Part shown: positions 8,292-17,900 of the stretch, one piece after another
How positions within the stretch are numbered: position 1 is the stretch's first letter
How the letters are laid out: the number at the start of each line of letters is the position of its first letter
DNA from: CAZIOH01 sp964540815
Lineage (GTDB): Bacteria > Myxococcota_A > Polyangia > Fen-1088
Assembly (NCBI GenBank): GCA_964540815.1
Contig: CAZIOH010000081.1
Location: 1 to 30,621 of the forward strand
Length of the DNA stretch: 30,621 bases
Direction of reading: 5' to 3'
The notes under the pieces: model-generated
Told to the model about the DNA's origin: nothing
The model's database searches: none
Seen by the model: only the letters and a program-made list of their open reading frames with translations
Made by a program: the position numbers and the translations under genes

Positions 8292-8461
8292 CGAGGGAGA
8301 GGGGCGCCACTTCATTCCGAATTGTCGTGGCAGGGGATGTGGGAGGTTGAGGTGGAGGTGGGAGGTGTGTGATCGGAGTACCTGTGCGTCTGGAAATGAT
8401 TCTTTCGTGTGGGGGCGACGGCGCGCTAGGCTTGAGGACTTAACTTCGACGAGGGTCACCG

Positions 8462-11400
8462 TTGAAAATGCCTCAGCATCGCCTGTCGGCTGCGAGAGTC
8501 TTTCTGGTGTGGTCGGGGCTGGTGATTGGACTCGGGTTGGCCTGCTCGAAGACGAGCACGCCGGCCCGTGACGGTGGCGTCGATCGACCGAACGACGTGG
8601 CGACCGATCTGCGGTCGGACGGGGCGGACGCGGACCGCCCGGCGGCCTGTACCAGCGACGACGGGACCCGCGGCAAGAACATCGGCGAGGCCTGTGGGTG
8701 CGGCGTGCAGTGCCAGAGCGGCAGCTGCGTGGACGGCTATTGCTGCAACACCGCCTGTACCGGCACCTGCGTGTCCTGCGGGCTGCCGAGCGCGCTCGGC
8801 ATGTGCTCGCCCGTGCCGGCGGGCGTGCGGCCGCGCTCGGGGGACGTCGAGTGCAAGGCGGACTCGACGTCGAGCTGCGGCCTCGACGGCGCGTGCGATG
8901 GCAAGGGCGCCTGCGAGAAGTACCCGGTCGGGACCGTGTGCAAGGCCGGGAGCTGCGATGGCGACACCGTCAGCGGAATCTACCGGTGCGACGGCTCGAA
9001 CCAGTGCACCGCCAGCTTCGCCAGCATCTGCGCGCCCTACGGTTGCAACCCGGCGACGGGATCCTGCTTCGCGGTCTGCACCAGCGACGCCGATTGTATC
9101 TCCGGGCGCAAGTGCATCGGCGGCAGCTGCGGCCCGAAGATGAACGGCTCCCTGTGCATGGCCGACGCGGAATGCGCCTCCACCCACTGCGTGGACGGGT
9201 ACTGCTGCAACAGCTCCTGTACCGGGGCCTGTCGGGCCTGCAACACCGTGGGCCTCGAGGGCACCTGCACGCCGCTCCAGGCTGGGAAGGCCGATCCGGC
9301 CTGCGCCCAGCTGGCGTCGACGTCCTGCGGGACGACCGGGCTGTGCGACGAGTTCAGCAGCTGTGCGACCTTCCCGGCCACCACCATCTGCGGCTCGGCC
9401 GTGTGCACCTCCGCCACCACCTTGAACACCGCCCGGACCTGCGACGGCATCAGCAGCTGCACCGCCCCCGAGTCGCGGGACTGTGGCTACTTTCGCTGCG
9501 TGAACGGAATCTGCCCGTCGATCTGCACCCTCGATTCGGACTGCAAGGATGGCCATCCCTGCGTGAACAAGAGCTGCGGCTCCAAGCTGGTGGACGGACA
9601 GGTCTGCGTGGCCAACACCGATTGCCAGAACGGCAACTGCGTGGACGGGGTGTGCTGCAACACCGCCTGCACCGGCGCCTGCCGCAGCTGCTCCTCGCCC
9701 GGTTCGATCGGGCGCTGCACCCTCACCCCGGCGGGCGGCGCGGATCCCCGCACGATGTGCGCCAGCATGTCGGCCGCGACCTGCGGCACCGACGGGAAGT
9801 GTGATGGCTCGGGGAACTGCCGGTACTGGGCCGCCGGGACCACCGTGTGCGCCACCGAGACCTGCGCGAGCGAGGTCTACGTCGGCCAGTCGACCTGCAA
9901 CGCCTCTCACCAGTGCATCAAGCCGGCCTCGCAACCCTGCAGCCCGTACCGGTGCAACGGGACCAAGTGCGGCACCCAGTGCGTGACGAACGTCCAGTGC
10001 ATCTCGCCACCCAACTCGTGCGTGAACAACCTCTGCGGGCTGTCGCCGGACGGAGCCTCCTGCTCGGCGGACACCCAGTGCCTGCACAGCCACTGCGTGC
10101 TCGGGATCTGCTGCAACTCCGTCTGCACCGGGGCCTGCCAGGCCTGCAACCTCGCCGGCTCGGTCGGCACCTGCAGCAACATCGCCTCGGGGGTCGAACC
10201 GCAGGGTCGCTGCCCGGTCCAGCCCGTGTCGAGCTGCGGGACCACCGGCGCGTGCACCGCCGGGCAGTGCGCGAAGTGGCCGGCCAACAGCCAGTGCGCG
10301 GCCGCCAGCTGCCCCACCGCCGGCACACAGAAGCCCGTGGCCAAGTGCGACGGCGCCGGGACCTGCGTCACCCCGGCCACCACCTCCTGCGCGCCTGGGC
10401 GGTGTGACACCGGCGCGCTGTCCTGCACCAACATCTGCACGGCCGACACCCAGTGCACCCCTCCCGCGACGTGCGTGGGCGGGTCCTGCGGCCTGCTCCC
10501 GAAGGGCGGCGCCTGCAGCAGCAGCACCCAGTGCATGGCGGGCCTGACCTGCAGCGCGCGCGACTCCGTCTGCTGCGACACCGCCTGCAACGGCGTCTGC
10601 GAGACCTGCAAGCCCCCGGGCGGAGCGGCCGGTACCTGCACGGCGGTCCAGGTCGGCGTCAACGATCCGTCGGCGATGTGTGTGGCGGCCGTGGGCACCT
10701 GCGGGCTCGATGGCACCTGCAAGGGAAACAACACGGGTCTCACCGGCACGCAGCGGTGCCGCGACTACCCGAGCAGCACCGGTTGCCGGGCCCAGTCCTG
10801 CGCGGCGGGCATGCTCACCCAGGCGGCCCAGTGCACCGGGAGTGGCGCCTGCCCGGCTGCAACGGTGACGTCGTGCGGAGGATACGTCTGCCAGGATGCC
10901 ACGCAGTGCAAGACCACCTGCATCAGCAACGCGGACTGCATGGGGGGGATCACCTGCAACACGGTGACGAACAAGTGCGGGGACAAGTCGGCGCTCGGGG
11001 CGATGTGCATGGTCGGCACGGATTGCAGCTCGACCTTCTGCACCGACGGCCACTGTTGCGACGCCGCGTGCAATGGAGCTTGCCAGGTCTGCAATTCGGC
11101 CGGGCACTGCGGGCCCGTCGCGGATGGTACGGCCGAGCCAATGTGCGCGGCGGCTCCCCCCTGCGGCAACACGGGAAATTGTCGGGTGGGGGCCTGCGAG
11201 AAGGCGGCGTCCACGGTTCTGGTTTCGGGCCCCACCTGTAATGGCATGAACGAGCTCGTGGGCGCGGTATTTTGTAGCGGGATGGGCGCCGTGGGTCCGA
11301 CTCCAGCGCCACAGAGCTGTCTGGGCTATACGTGCGTGGGCAACGCCTGCAAGACTACGTGCACGACGGCCACCGACTGCGTCGCTCCCTTGGTGTGCAA

Positions 11401-11566
11401 CTCTCCCAATTGCATCATGGGAACCGGAGGAATGATGGGCTCGGGAGGCGCGCCGGGAACTGGCGGCGCGGGAACGGGCGGCGCGGGAACGGGCGGGATG
11501 ACCGGCACGGGCGGTGATACCGGGGCCGGGGGCGCCGGGGGCGATACGGGAGGAATGGGCGGCTGA
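8462..11566 (+). CDS. Large cysteine-rich repeat lipoprotein with Gly/Thr-rich C-terminus
   Basis: The 1,034-residue protein has an N-terminal hydrophobic signal ending GLGLAC, with Cys28 a probable lipid attachment site (lipobox approximate). Six repeats of about 150-160 residues follow, each with a core like CVDGYCCNTACTGTC; core cysteines fall near residues 89, 243, 393, 545, 699 and 860. Within each unit a second Cys-rich half (SCGTTGLCD, GxCxxxP) recurs. The pattern resembles myxobacterial proteins annotated as Dickkopf-like cysteine-rich, and implies many disulfides and an exposed location. The last ~50 residues are Gly/Thr/Met-rich. TTG 8462 is chosen because GAGGG lies 6 nt upstream; ATG 8468 is the alternative. 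No enzymatic domain or MYXO-CTERM sorting tail is seen. The function is unknown, possibly surface adhesion or matrix. Confidence 0.85.
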   Translation: MKMPQHRLSAARVFLVWSGLVIGLGLACSKTSTPARDGGVDRPNDVATDLRSDGADADRPAACTSDDGTRGKNIGEACGCGVQCQSGSCVDGYCCNTACTGTCVSCGLPSALGMCSPVPAGVRPRSGDVECKADSTSSCGLDGACDGKGACEKYPVGTVCKAGSCDGDTVSGIYRCDGSNQCTASFASICAPYGCNPATGSCFAVCTSDADCISGRKCIGGSCGPKMNGSLCMADAECASTHCVDGYCCNSSCTGACRACNTVGLEGTCTPLQAGKADPACAQLASTSCGTTGLCDEFSSCATFPATTICGSAVCTSATTLNTARTCDGISSCTAPESRDCGYFRCVNGICPSICTLDSDCKDGHPCVNKSCGSKLVDGQVCVANTDCQNGNCVDGVCCNTACTGACRSCSSPGSIGRCTLTPAGGADPRTMCASMSAATCGTDGKCDGSGNCRYWAAGTTVCATETCASEVYVGQSTCNASHQCIKPASQPCSPYRCNGTKCGTQCVTNVQCISPPNSCVNNLCGLSPDGASCSADTQCLHSHCVLGICCNSVCTGACQACNLAGSVGTCSNIASGVEPQGRCPVQPVSSCGTTGACTAGQCAKWPANSQCAAASCPTAGTQKPVAKCDGAGTCVTPATTSCAPGRCDTGALSCTNICTADTQCTPPATCVGGSCGLLPKGGACSSSTQCMAGLTCSARDSVCCDTACNGVCETCKPPGGAAGTCTAVQVGVNDPSAMCVAAVGTCGLDGTCKGNNTGLTGTQRCRDYPSSTGCRAQSCAAGMLTQAAQCTGSGACPAATVTSCGGYVCQDATQCKTTCISNADCMGGITCNTVTNKCGDKSALGAMCMVGTDCSSTFCTDGHCCDAACNGACQVCNSAGHCGPVADGTAEPMCAAAPPCGNTGNCRVGACEKAASTVLVSGPTCNGMNELVGAVFCSGMGAVGPTPAPQSCLGYTCVGNACKTTCTTATDCVAPLVCNSPNCIMGTGGMMGSGGAPGTGGAGTGGAGTGGMTGTGGDTGAGGAGGDTGGMGG
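11456..11496. repeat. 15-bp tandem repeat in the 3' end of the cysteine-rich gene
   Basis: Units at 11456-11470 and 11471-11485 plus a partial third (to 11496) share the form GGAAC(T/G)GGCGGCGCG and encode the GTGGA run of the Gly/Thr-rich tail. Confidence 0.8.
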
Positions 11567-11604
11567 CGGGCTTACGTTGCGGGCCGCACCGGAATGAAGT
11601 GGGA

Positions 11605-11625
11605 CCCTCCCCCCGCTCCGCGGGG
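11605..11625. repeat. REP-like hairpin sharing an arm with 8266-8277
   Basis: CCCTCCCCCCGC at 11605-11616 is identical to 8266-8277. The last six bases of this arm pair with GCGGGG at 11620-11625 around a TCC loop. Confidence 0.55.
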
Positions 11626-11740
11626 CGACGGAATGAATCGGATTGGGCCTCACGGGCCACCAGGACTCTCTCAACGCTCCGCTGGTGATGTTTTCGTCGA
11701 AGGGCCAGAGCGAGCGGAGCGAGCGAGTCCTTCACCGGGA

Positions 11741-11759
11741 GGCGCGGCTTCGCCGCGCC
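11741..11759. repeat. Perfect 8-bp-stem hairpin
   Basis: GGCGCGGC and GCCGCGCC flank TTC. It lies about 200 bp before the TPR start and about 175 bp after the cysteine-rich gene; there is no T-run, so terminator function is uncertain. Confidence 0.5.
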
Positions 11760-11943
11760 GGCCAACCTCGGCAGGATCCGAGGGGGGGGAACGTGGGGGG
11801 ACGTCCGCGGCCCCCCACGGTTTGTCAGGAGCCGTACCAGCGTTCCCTCTTCGTTCCTTCCGTGCCGAAGAGGTGCTATCTTGGGCGGTCGTCTGTTCCC
11901 GCTTCGACCCGGAGCCGAGACCCAAGGAGGCGAGACCGAGCGC

Positions 11944-14900
11944 ATGCCCAGCGTCCTCGAATACGAGTCAGCCCTCGAGCGGGATCCCTCCGACACGGAG
12001 GCCTTCGTGGCCTTGCGAAAGGCCTACCGCCAAGCCAAGCAGCACGATCGGCTGATCGTCCTCTACGAGAAGCGCGCGCAGGCCATCGACGACGGCGCCA
12101 AGGCCGCCGAGCTCTTCTACCTCGCCTCCGAGCTGCGCCTCGACCAGCTCGGGGACGTCGCCGGGGCCGAGGCCGACCTCGCCAACGCCGTCCACCGCGA
12201 CCCCAACCACATCCGCGCGGCCGCCCGCCTCAAGGATCTCTACCGCGAGCAGGATCGCACCACCGACTACATGGTCATGCTCGAGGTGGAGGCGGCCGCG
12301 GTCTCGCGCACCCGCGATCCGAGCCGCCTGGCCGAGCTGCAGTCGGAGATGAAGCAGCTCTTCGTCAACCACTTCACGGTGCTGGAGAAGACCCTGCGCG
12401 CGGGGCAGCGCAAGGGCAAGCTGACCAAGGAGGACGTGAAGGCCATCGAATCGGCGCGCAAGATCTACCGCGCGCTCGGCGACTACCGCAGCGTCGTGCG
12501 CCTCTACGACCTCGAGCTCGAGGGGACCACCGAGCCCAAGCGCCGCGGCGATCTCTTGCTCGGCCTCGGGCGGGTGCTGGCCGAGAAGCTCGAGGAGCTG
12601 GACGCGGCCGCGCACCGCCTGGCGGAGGTGATCCGCCTGCGCCCGCGCGACGAGAAGGCCCTCGAGCTCCTGGCCTCGATCTATGCCAATCCCAACTGGA
12701 TCGGCGCGGATGGGGGCGAGCGCGCCGCCGGGATCTACCACCAGCTGGCCCGGCGGCAGCAGGAGGCCGGTGACATCGAGGGGGCCATCGGATCGTTGCG
12801 CAAGGCGCTGGCCGCCTCGCCCGGCCACGCCGAGGCCGCGGAGCTGGTCGAGCGCACGTACTACGAGGCCGGGCGGCTCTCCGATCTCGACCGCTACTAC
12901 CGCGAGCGCGTGCAGTCGGCCACCACCGCCGAGGAGCAGCTGAACTTTCTCTACAAGCGGGCCCAGCTCGCCGAGGGCGATCTCGGGGACACGGCCGAAG
13001 CTCAGCGCATCTACGGCGAGATCGCCGGGATGGAGGACCCGGGCGGTCCGGCCTCCGAACGCCTGGCCGAGCTGTTCCTCGGGGGCCACGAGTTCGCCAA
13101 GCTGGCCGAGCTGCGCGAAAAGCAGCTCGGGGCCATCGAGGACCCGCCCACCCGGGTGCGCCTGATGGGTGAGCTCGCCGCCCTGTACGCGGACCGCCTC
13201 GGCGACCGCGATCAGGCCGCGGTGTACCTGCACGCCATCCTGCAGATCGAGCCGACCAATCCCCAGGCGCTGGCCGCCTACGCCGATCACTTCCGGGACA
13301 AGAGCGACTGGCTGGCGCTGGCCGATCTGCTGGAGTTCGCCTACGAGCAGGCCCGCGCCGCCAACGAGCCCGCCGATGCGCTCGTGACCCGGCTCGAGGA
13401 GATCGCCGCGGTGGTCGAGAAGAACCTCGGCAACGCCGAGCGCGCCCTCTTCGCCTGGCAGCGCATCGAGGAGCTGAACCCGCGCCAGCAGCGCGCGCGC
13501 GACATGCAGAAGCGGCTGCTCCTCAAGTCCAAGGACTTCGCGCGCATCGTGCCGGTCCTCGAGCGCGAGGCGGAGCTGGCGGATGAGCTCGGACAGCGGG
13601 TGGAGATCCTGCGGCGGGTGGCCCAGATTCATCGCGAGAAGCTCGGCTCGCCCGAGCGGGCCCTGGAGATCTACCGCGAGCTCTTGCAGCTCGCGCCCGA
13701 CGATCAGGTGGCCCTGCGGGCGATGGTCGAGATCTACGAGCGCGGGGGCGACGCGCAGGGCCTGGCCACCACCTTGCGCATGCAGGTCGGGGCCGCGGCC
13801 ACCAAGCCCGAGCGGGTGAGCCTGCTGCGTCGGCTGCTGCTCATCTACGACGATGATCTGAACGACGTGGACGCCGCGTCCTGGGCCGCGAGCGAGATCC
13901 TCACGCTGGTGCCGGGAGATCGCGACACCCTCACCCGCCTCGAAGAGGTGCTCGAGCGCGCCGGGGACCACGCCGGCCTGGTGCGGACCCTCGATGACCA
14001 CGCCGAGCACACCTCGACCGTCGAGGAGCGCGTGCAGATCCTCACCCGGGCCGCCGAGGCGCTCGCCAACCACCTGTCGGATCTGCCAGGGGCCGCCCTG
14101 CGCTGGGAGGCGGTGCTGGCGGTGACGCCGGAGAGCGAGCGGGCCCTCGAGGCCCTGGCCACGCTCTACACCTCGCTCGAGCGCTGGAGGGATCTGGCGC
14201 GGGTGGTCGAGGCCGAGGTGCACCGACTGGCGGGCGATCCCCAGCGTCAGGCCGAGGCGCTGCGGCGCCTGGCCGACATCGCCGAGACCCGGCTCGGCGA
14301 TCAGCCGCGCGCCGAGCGGGCCTGGCGGGCCCGCCTCGAGATCCTGCCCTCGGATCTCGGCACCCTCGAGGCCCTGGCCCGCATCTACGGGGAGACCCAC
14401 GAATGGAGGGCGCTGGTCTCCATGCTGGAGCGGCAGATCCCGCTCGTGGGTGATTCGTCGACCGCCGTCGCCATCTCCCTGCGGCGGGCGGAGATCCTCG
14501 AGACCGATCTCGGAGAGCACGCCGCCGCCATCGAGGCCTTCGAGCGGCTGGTCGCCGAGCTCGACCCGAACCTCTGGGAGGCCCACGAGCGCCTGCGCGG
14601 TCTGTACGAGCGGGCCGGGAACTGGGAGCGGGTGGTCAAGGTCGCCGAACGCCAGCTCTTCCTCACCGAGGCCGAGGACGAGCGCCTGCGACGCGCGCTG
14701 GAGATTGGCGCCCTGTGGCGCGATCGGCTGGGGGATCCAGGGAAGGCCATCGACGCCTACGAGCGCGCGCTCGAGATCAACGGGAGCGCCCTCGACGCCA
14801 TGCGGGCCTTGCAGCCGCTGTACGAGGGGGCCCGCGCCTGGAACAAGCGCATCGAGATCGATCAGCGCATCCTGGCGTTGACCTCGAACGCGGCGGCCCG

Positions 14901-17900
14901 GCAGGAGCTGCTCCTCAACATCGGCAACGTCTACGAGGAGCGGCTCGGCGACCCCCAGGCCGCCTTTGCCTGGTACCGGCGCGCGCACGTGGACGTGGCC
15001 GAGCGCGGAGAATCGGACCCGGAGGCGCTGCGGGCATCGTTCGCGCGGCTCGACGCCCTGGCCGAGAAGCATGGTCTCTTCGAGGAGCTGATCGAGGTCT
15101 ACACCGCCAAGCTGCTGCAGGTGACCGAGCGCCCCGAGCAGCTGGCCACGGTGCTCGAGATCGCCCGGATCTGCGAGGGCAAGCTGTCGGATCCGGCGCG
15201 CGCCTTCACCGTGCTGCACGAGGCCCTGTCCATCGAACCGTCGGGGCGGGAGCTCGCGCCCCACCTCGAGCGGCTGGCGGAGGTCACCCAGAACTGGCTC
15301 GGGCTGCTCGACGTCTACGCGCGCCTGGCGGGCAACCGCACCGAGCGCCACGAGCGGGTTCGCCTCTTGCACCTGCGAGCGGCCATCAAGGAGCGTCGAC
15401 TCGGGGATGCCTCGGGTGCGCTCGACGAGCACATGCGCTGCTTCGTCATCGATCCCAAGGACTCCGAGACCCAGCACGAGATCCTGCGCCTCGCCGAGCG
15501 CACCGGCCGATGGGAGGACGCCCTCAAGGTGCAGGCCCAGCTGTTCGCTCTGGCGGGCGATCTGGTCAGCAAGCTGGCCATCGCCCGGCACGCCGCGGTG
15601 CTGGTCGAGACGGAGGTCAAGGATCTGGTGCGGGCCTTTCGTGCCTACCTGAACGCCTTCCGTCTGGCACCCGAGGACGAGGATGTCGGCCGACAGATCT
15701 GGCGGCTGGCCGGCCTGATCGGTCGGTACACGGTGCCGACCGCCGCTGTGGCCGCGACTGCGACTGCGACTGCGACTGCGACGGTGGCCACCGCAGGGGC
15801 GGCGGACCCGGTGGTGACCGGCCGACCGGCGACCGCGGAGGAGGCGGACGACTCGGCCGTCCCGACCGCGACCCTCGTCGAGGACACCGTGCCCGTCGCG
15901 CAGGGGCTCGCCGAGCATCAGGAGCCCCATGGCGCTGGCGATGCGGGCGGCGGTGACCAAGGTGACGGTGAGGTGGACGTCGATGACGCGGCGGTGCTGT
16001 CGGTGGCCGTCGACACCGAATCGTCCGGGATCTTGGAAGAGATCGATCCGGCCGAGTGGGCCGTCGCCGCGGAGGACGCCGACGCCGACGCCGAGGGGAA
16101 CCAGCAGGACGAGGGCCAACAGGGCGATGGCCAACCGGGCGTCGCCGACGCACGGGCCATGCCGAACGCGACCGCGGACGCGACCGAGTGGCCCGCATCC
16201 GCGAAGAGCAAGACGGGCACCAACGGCGTTCACCCCGTGAACGGTGCGCACGGCGGGGAGCGGGCACCCGCCCCGCCTCCGCCCCCCCGGCCAACGCTCT
16301 CCGCGAGGACCGGGACGCCGCCGCCCGTTCCGATGGGCGGGGGGCCCGGCGCCGGCTGGGGGACCGGAGCCACCGTCCACCCGACGATCGCCGCGGGGCC
16401 TCGGGTCGACCCGGCGGACGGGAAGCTCAAGCCGGCCGCCCAGCCAGCCCCGCGCTTCGAGACGCCGTGGCAGGAACTGGCCCAGGCCTACGAGGTGCTC
16501 CCGGCCGCTGACCCCACCACCCGCCTGCGCTACCTGCTGAAGGAGTCGGAGGTCTGGGAGAGGGGAGAGAAGAACACCGACCGGGCCCTGGTGGTCCTCG
16601 ACCGAGCCTTCCGTCTGAACGCCGGTGACCCGGTGGTACGGGCCACGCTCGAACGCATCGCGGGCGAGCACGATCGCTGGGATCAGGTCTGCCGCATCTA
16701 CCTCGGGGGGATCGATGGGTTCGCTCCGGCCGAGCACGCGGTCTCCATCCACCTCGACGTGGCCCGCTTCCGCGAGGCGCTCGGACAGATCGACCAGGCC
16801 GAGGAGCGCTATCAGGCCATCCTGAACCTGCAGCCCGACCAGCCCCACGCCATCCTGCGCATGGAGGAGATCACCCGCTCGCAGGAGCGCTGGGCCGAGC
16901 TGGCGGCGGTCCTCGAGCGGCGCGTGAGCGGCCCCGCGCCGATTGCTCCCGGTCCCGACCGGCGCGCCAAGATGACCGAGCTCGCCGGGCTCTACGAGCG
17001 GGCCCTCGAGAAGCCCTACGAGGCCATCGACACGCTCGAACGGCTGGTGGGCGAGGCGGCGGAGAGCGACGGCGCCGACTCCGGGGAATCGAGGCCGACC
17101 GAGGCCCCCGAGGCGGCCGGCGCGACCGGGGCGCCGGCGGGGAGCTCGGACCCGCGCGCCCCGCTCGATTCCCAGGGGGGCGGTCCGCCGGCCCGCGCGG
17201 CCTCCGACGTCGCGGCGCGGGCCGAGACCATCGCGGCCTGCGAGGCGCTCGGGCGACTCTACGGGCGGGTCGGTCTGTGGGTGAAGGTCGTCGACACCCT
17301 CCAGCGGGAAGCGGAGCTCACGAGCGATCCCGTCGCGGCCCGCGCGGTGCGCATCCGTATCGCCGATGTCTACGAGCGCGAGCTCGGGCAGGCCGATCGG
17401 GCCATCGAGGCGTTCGAGGCCATCCGGGCGCTCGATTCCAGGGATGCCGAAGCCCTGGCGGCGCTCGACCGGCTGTACGAGTCGCACGCGCGCTGGGACG
17501 ATCTGCAGGAGATCCTCGCCAGACGGGCAGAGCTGGCGGCCGACGAGACCGAGCACCTGGACCTGGTCCGCCGGCGCGCGCGGATCCTCGAGGAACGTCT
17601 CGGCAACCCGGAGGCGGCCGCCGGGGCGTTGCGCGCGCTCGGGCCGGTGGCGCTCGCCGACCGCGAGCTCGGCGCGGCGCTGGTGCGCAACCTGCGACGG
17701 GCCGGGCTGTCCCACGAAGCCGCGCGCACCCTCGGGAACCAGGTGGAGGGCGCACGGACATCCGGCGTCGCCAGCTCGGCGATCGTCCCCCTGCTCCTCG
17801 AGCTCAGCGCCGTCCGCGCCGACGATCTGGCGGACCCGGCCGGGGCCCGGCAGGCCATCGCCGTCGCGCTCGAGATCTCTCCGGAGGAGCCGAACGCCCT

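Larger units (their letters stand above)
8037..8461. other. Gene-free interval with direct repeats and palindromes
   Basis: These 425 bp lie between the OmpA-like gene and the cysteine-rich lipoprotein, and no convincing coding frame was found. They contain a 26-bp direct repeat, a 7-bp-stem hairpin and a 10-bp-stem hairpin, listed separately. The last ~100 bp (8350-8461) are plainer and more AT-rich around 8390-8415 and 8430-8445, and must carry the promoter of the cysteine-rich gene, but no consensus boxes stand out. Confidence 0.7.
11567..11943. other. Gene-free interval upstream of the giant TPR gene
   Basis: These 377 bp hold no convincing gene. Seen are the hairpin CCCCGC-TCC-GCGGGG (11611-11625) with a left flank shared with the palindrome at 8266, a run of GAGCGAGCG repeats (about 11706-11727), and the hairpin GGCGCGGC-TTC-GCCGCGCC (11741-11759, 8-bp stem). 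The last ~100 bp are less biased and should carry the promoter of the TPR gene. AAGGAGG at about 11925-11931 serves its start. Confidence 0.65.

Noticed and set aside
11400..11580. MYXO-CTERM sorting signal at the end of the cysteine-rich protein
   Set aside because: The Gly/Thr-rich tail ends at the stop without the Cys-containing motif, hydrophobic helix or terminal arginines, and none appears just after it in the other frames.
8456..11674. Antisense open frame of about 1,070 codons opposite the cysteine-rich gene
   Set aside because: Ala/Gly/Arg/His-rich shadow; the plus strand has a signal sequence and regular cysteine repeats.
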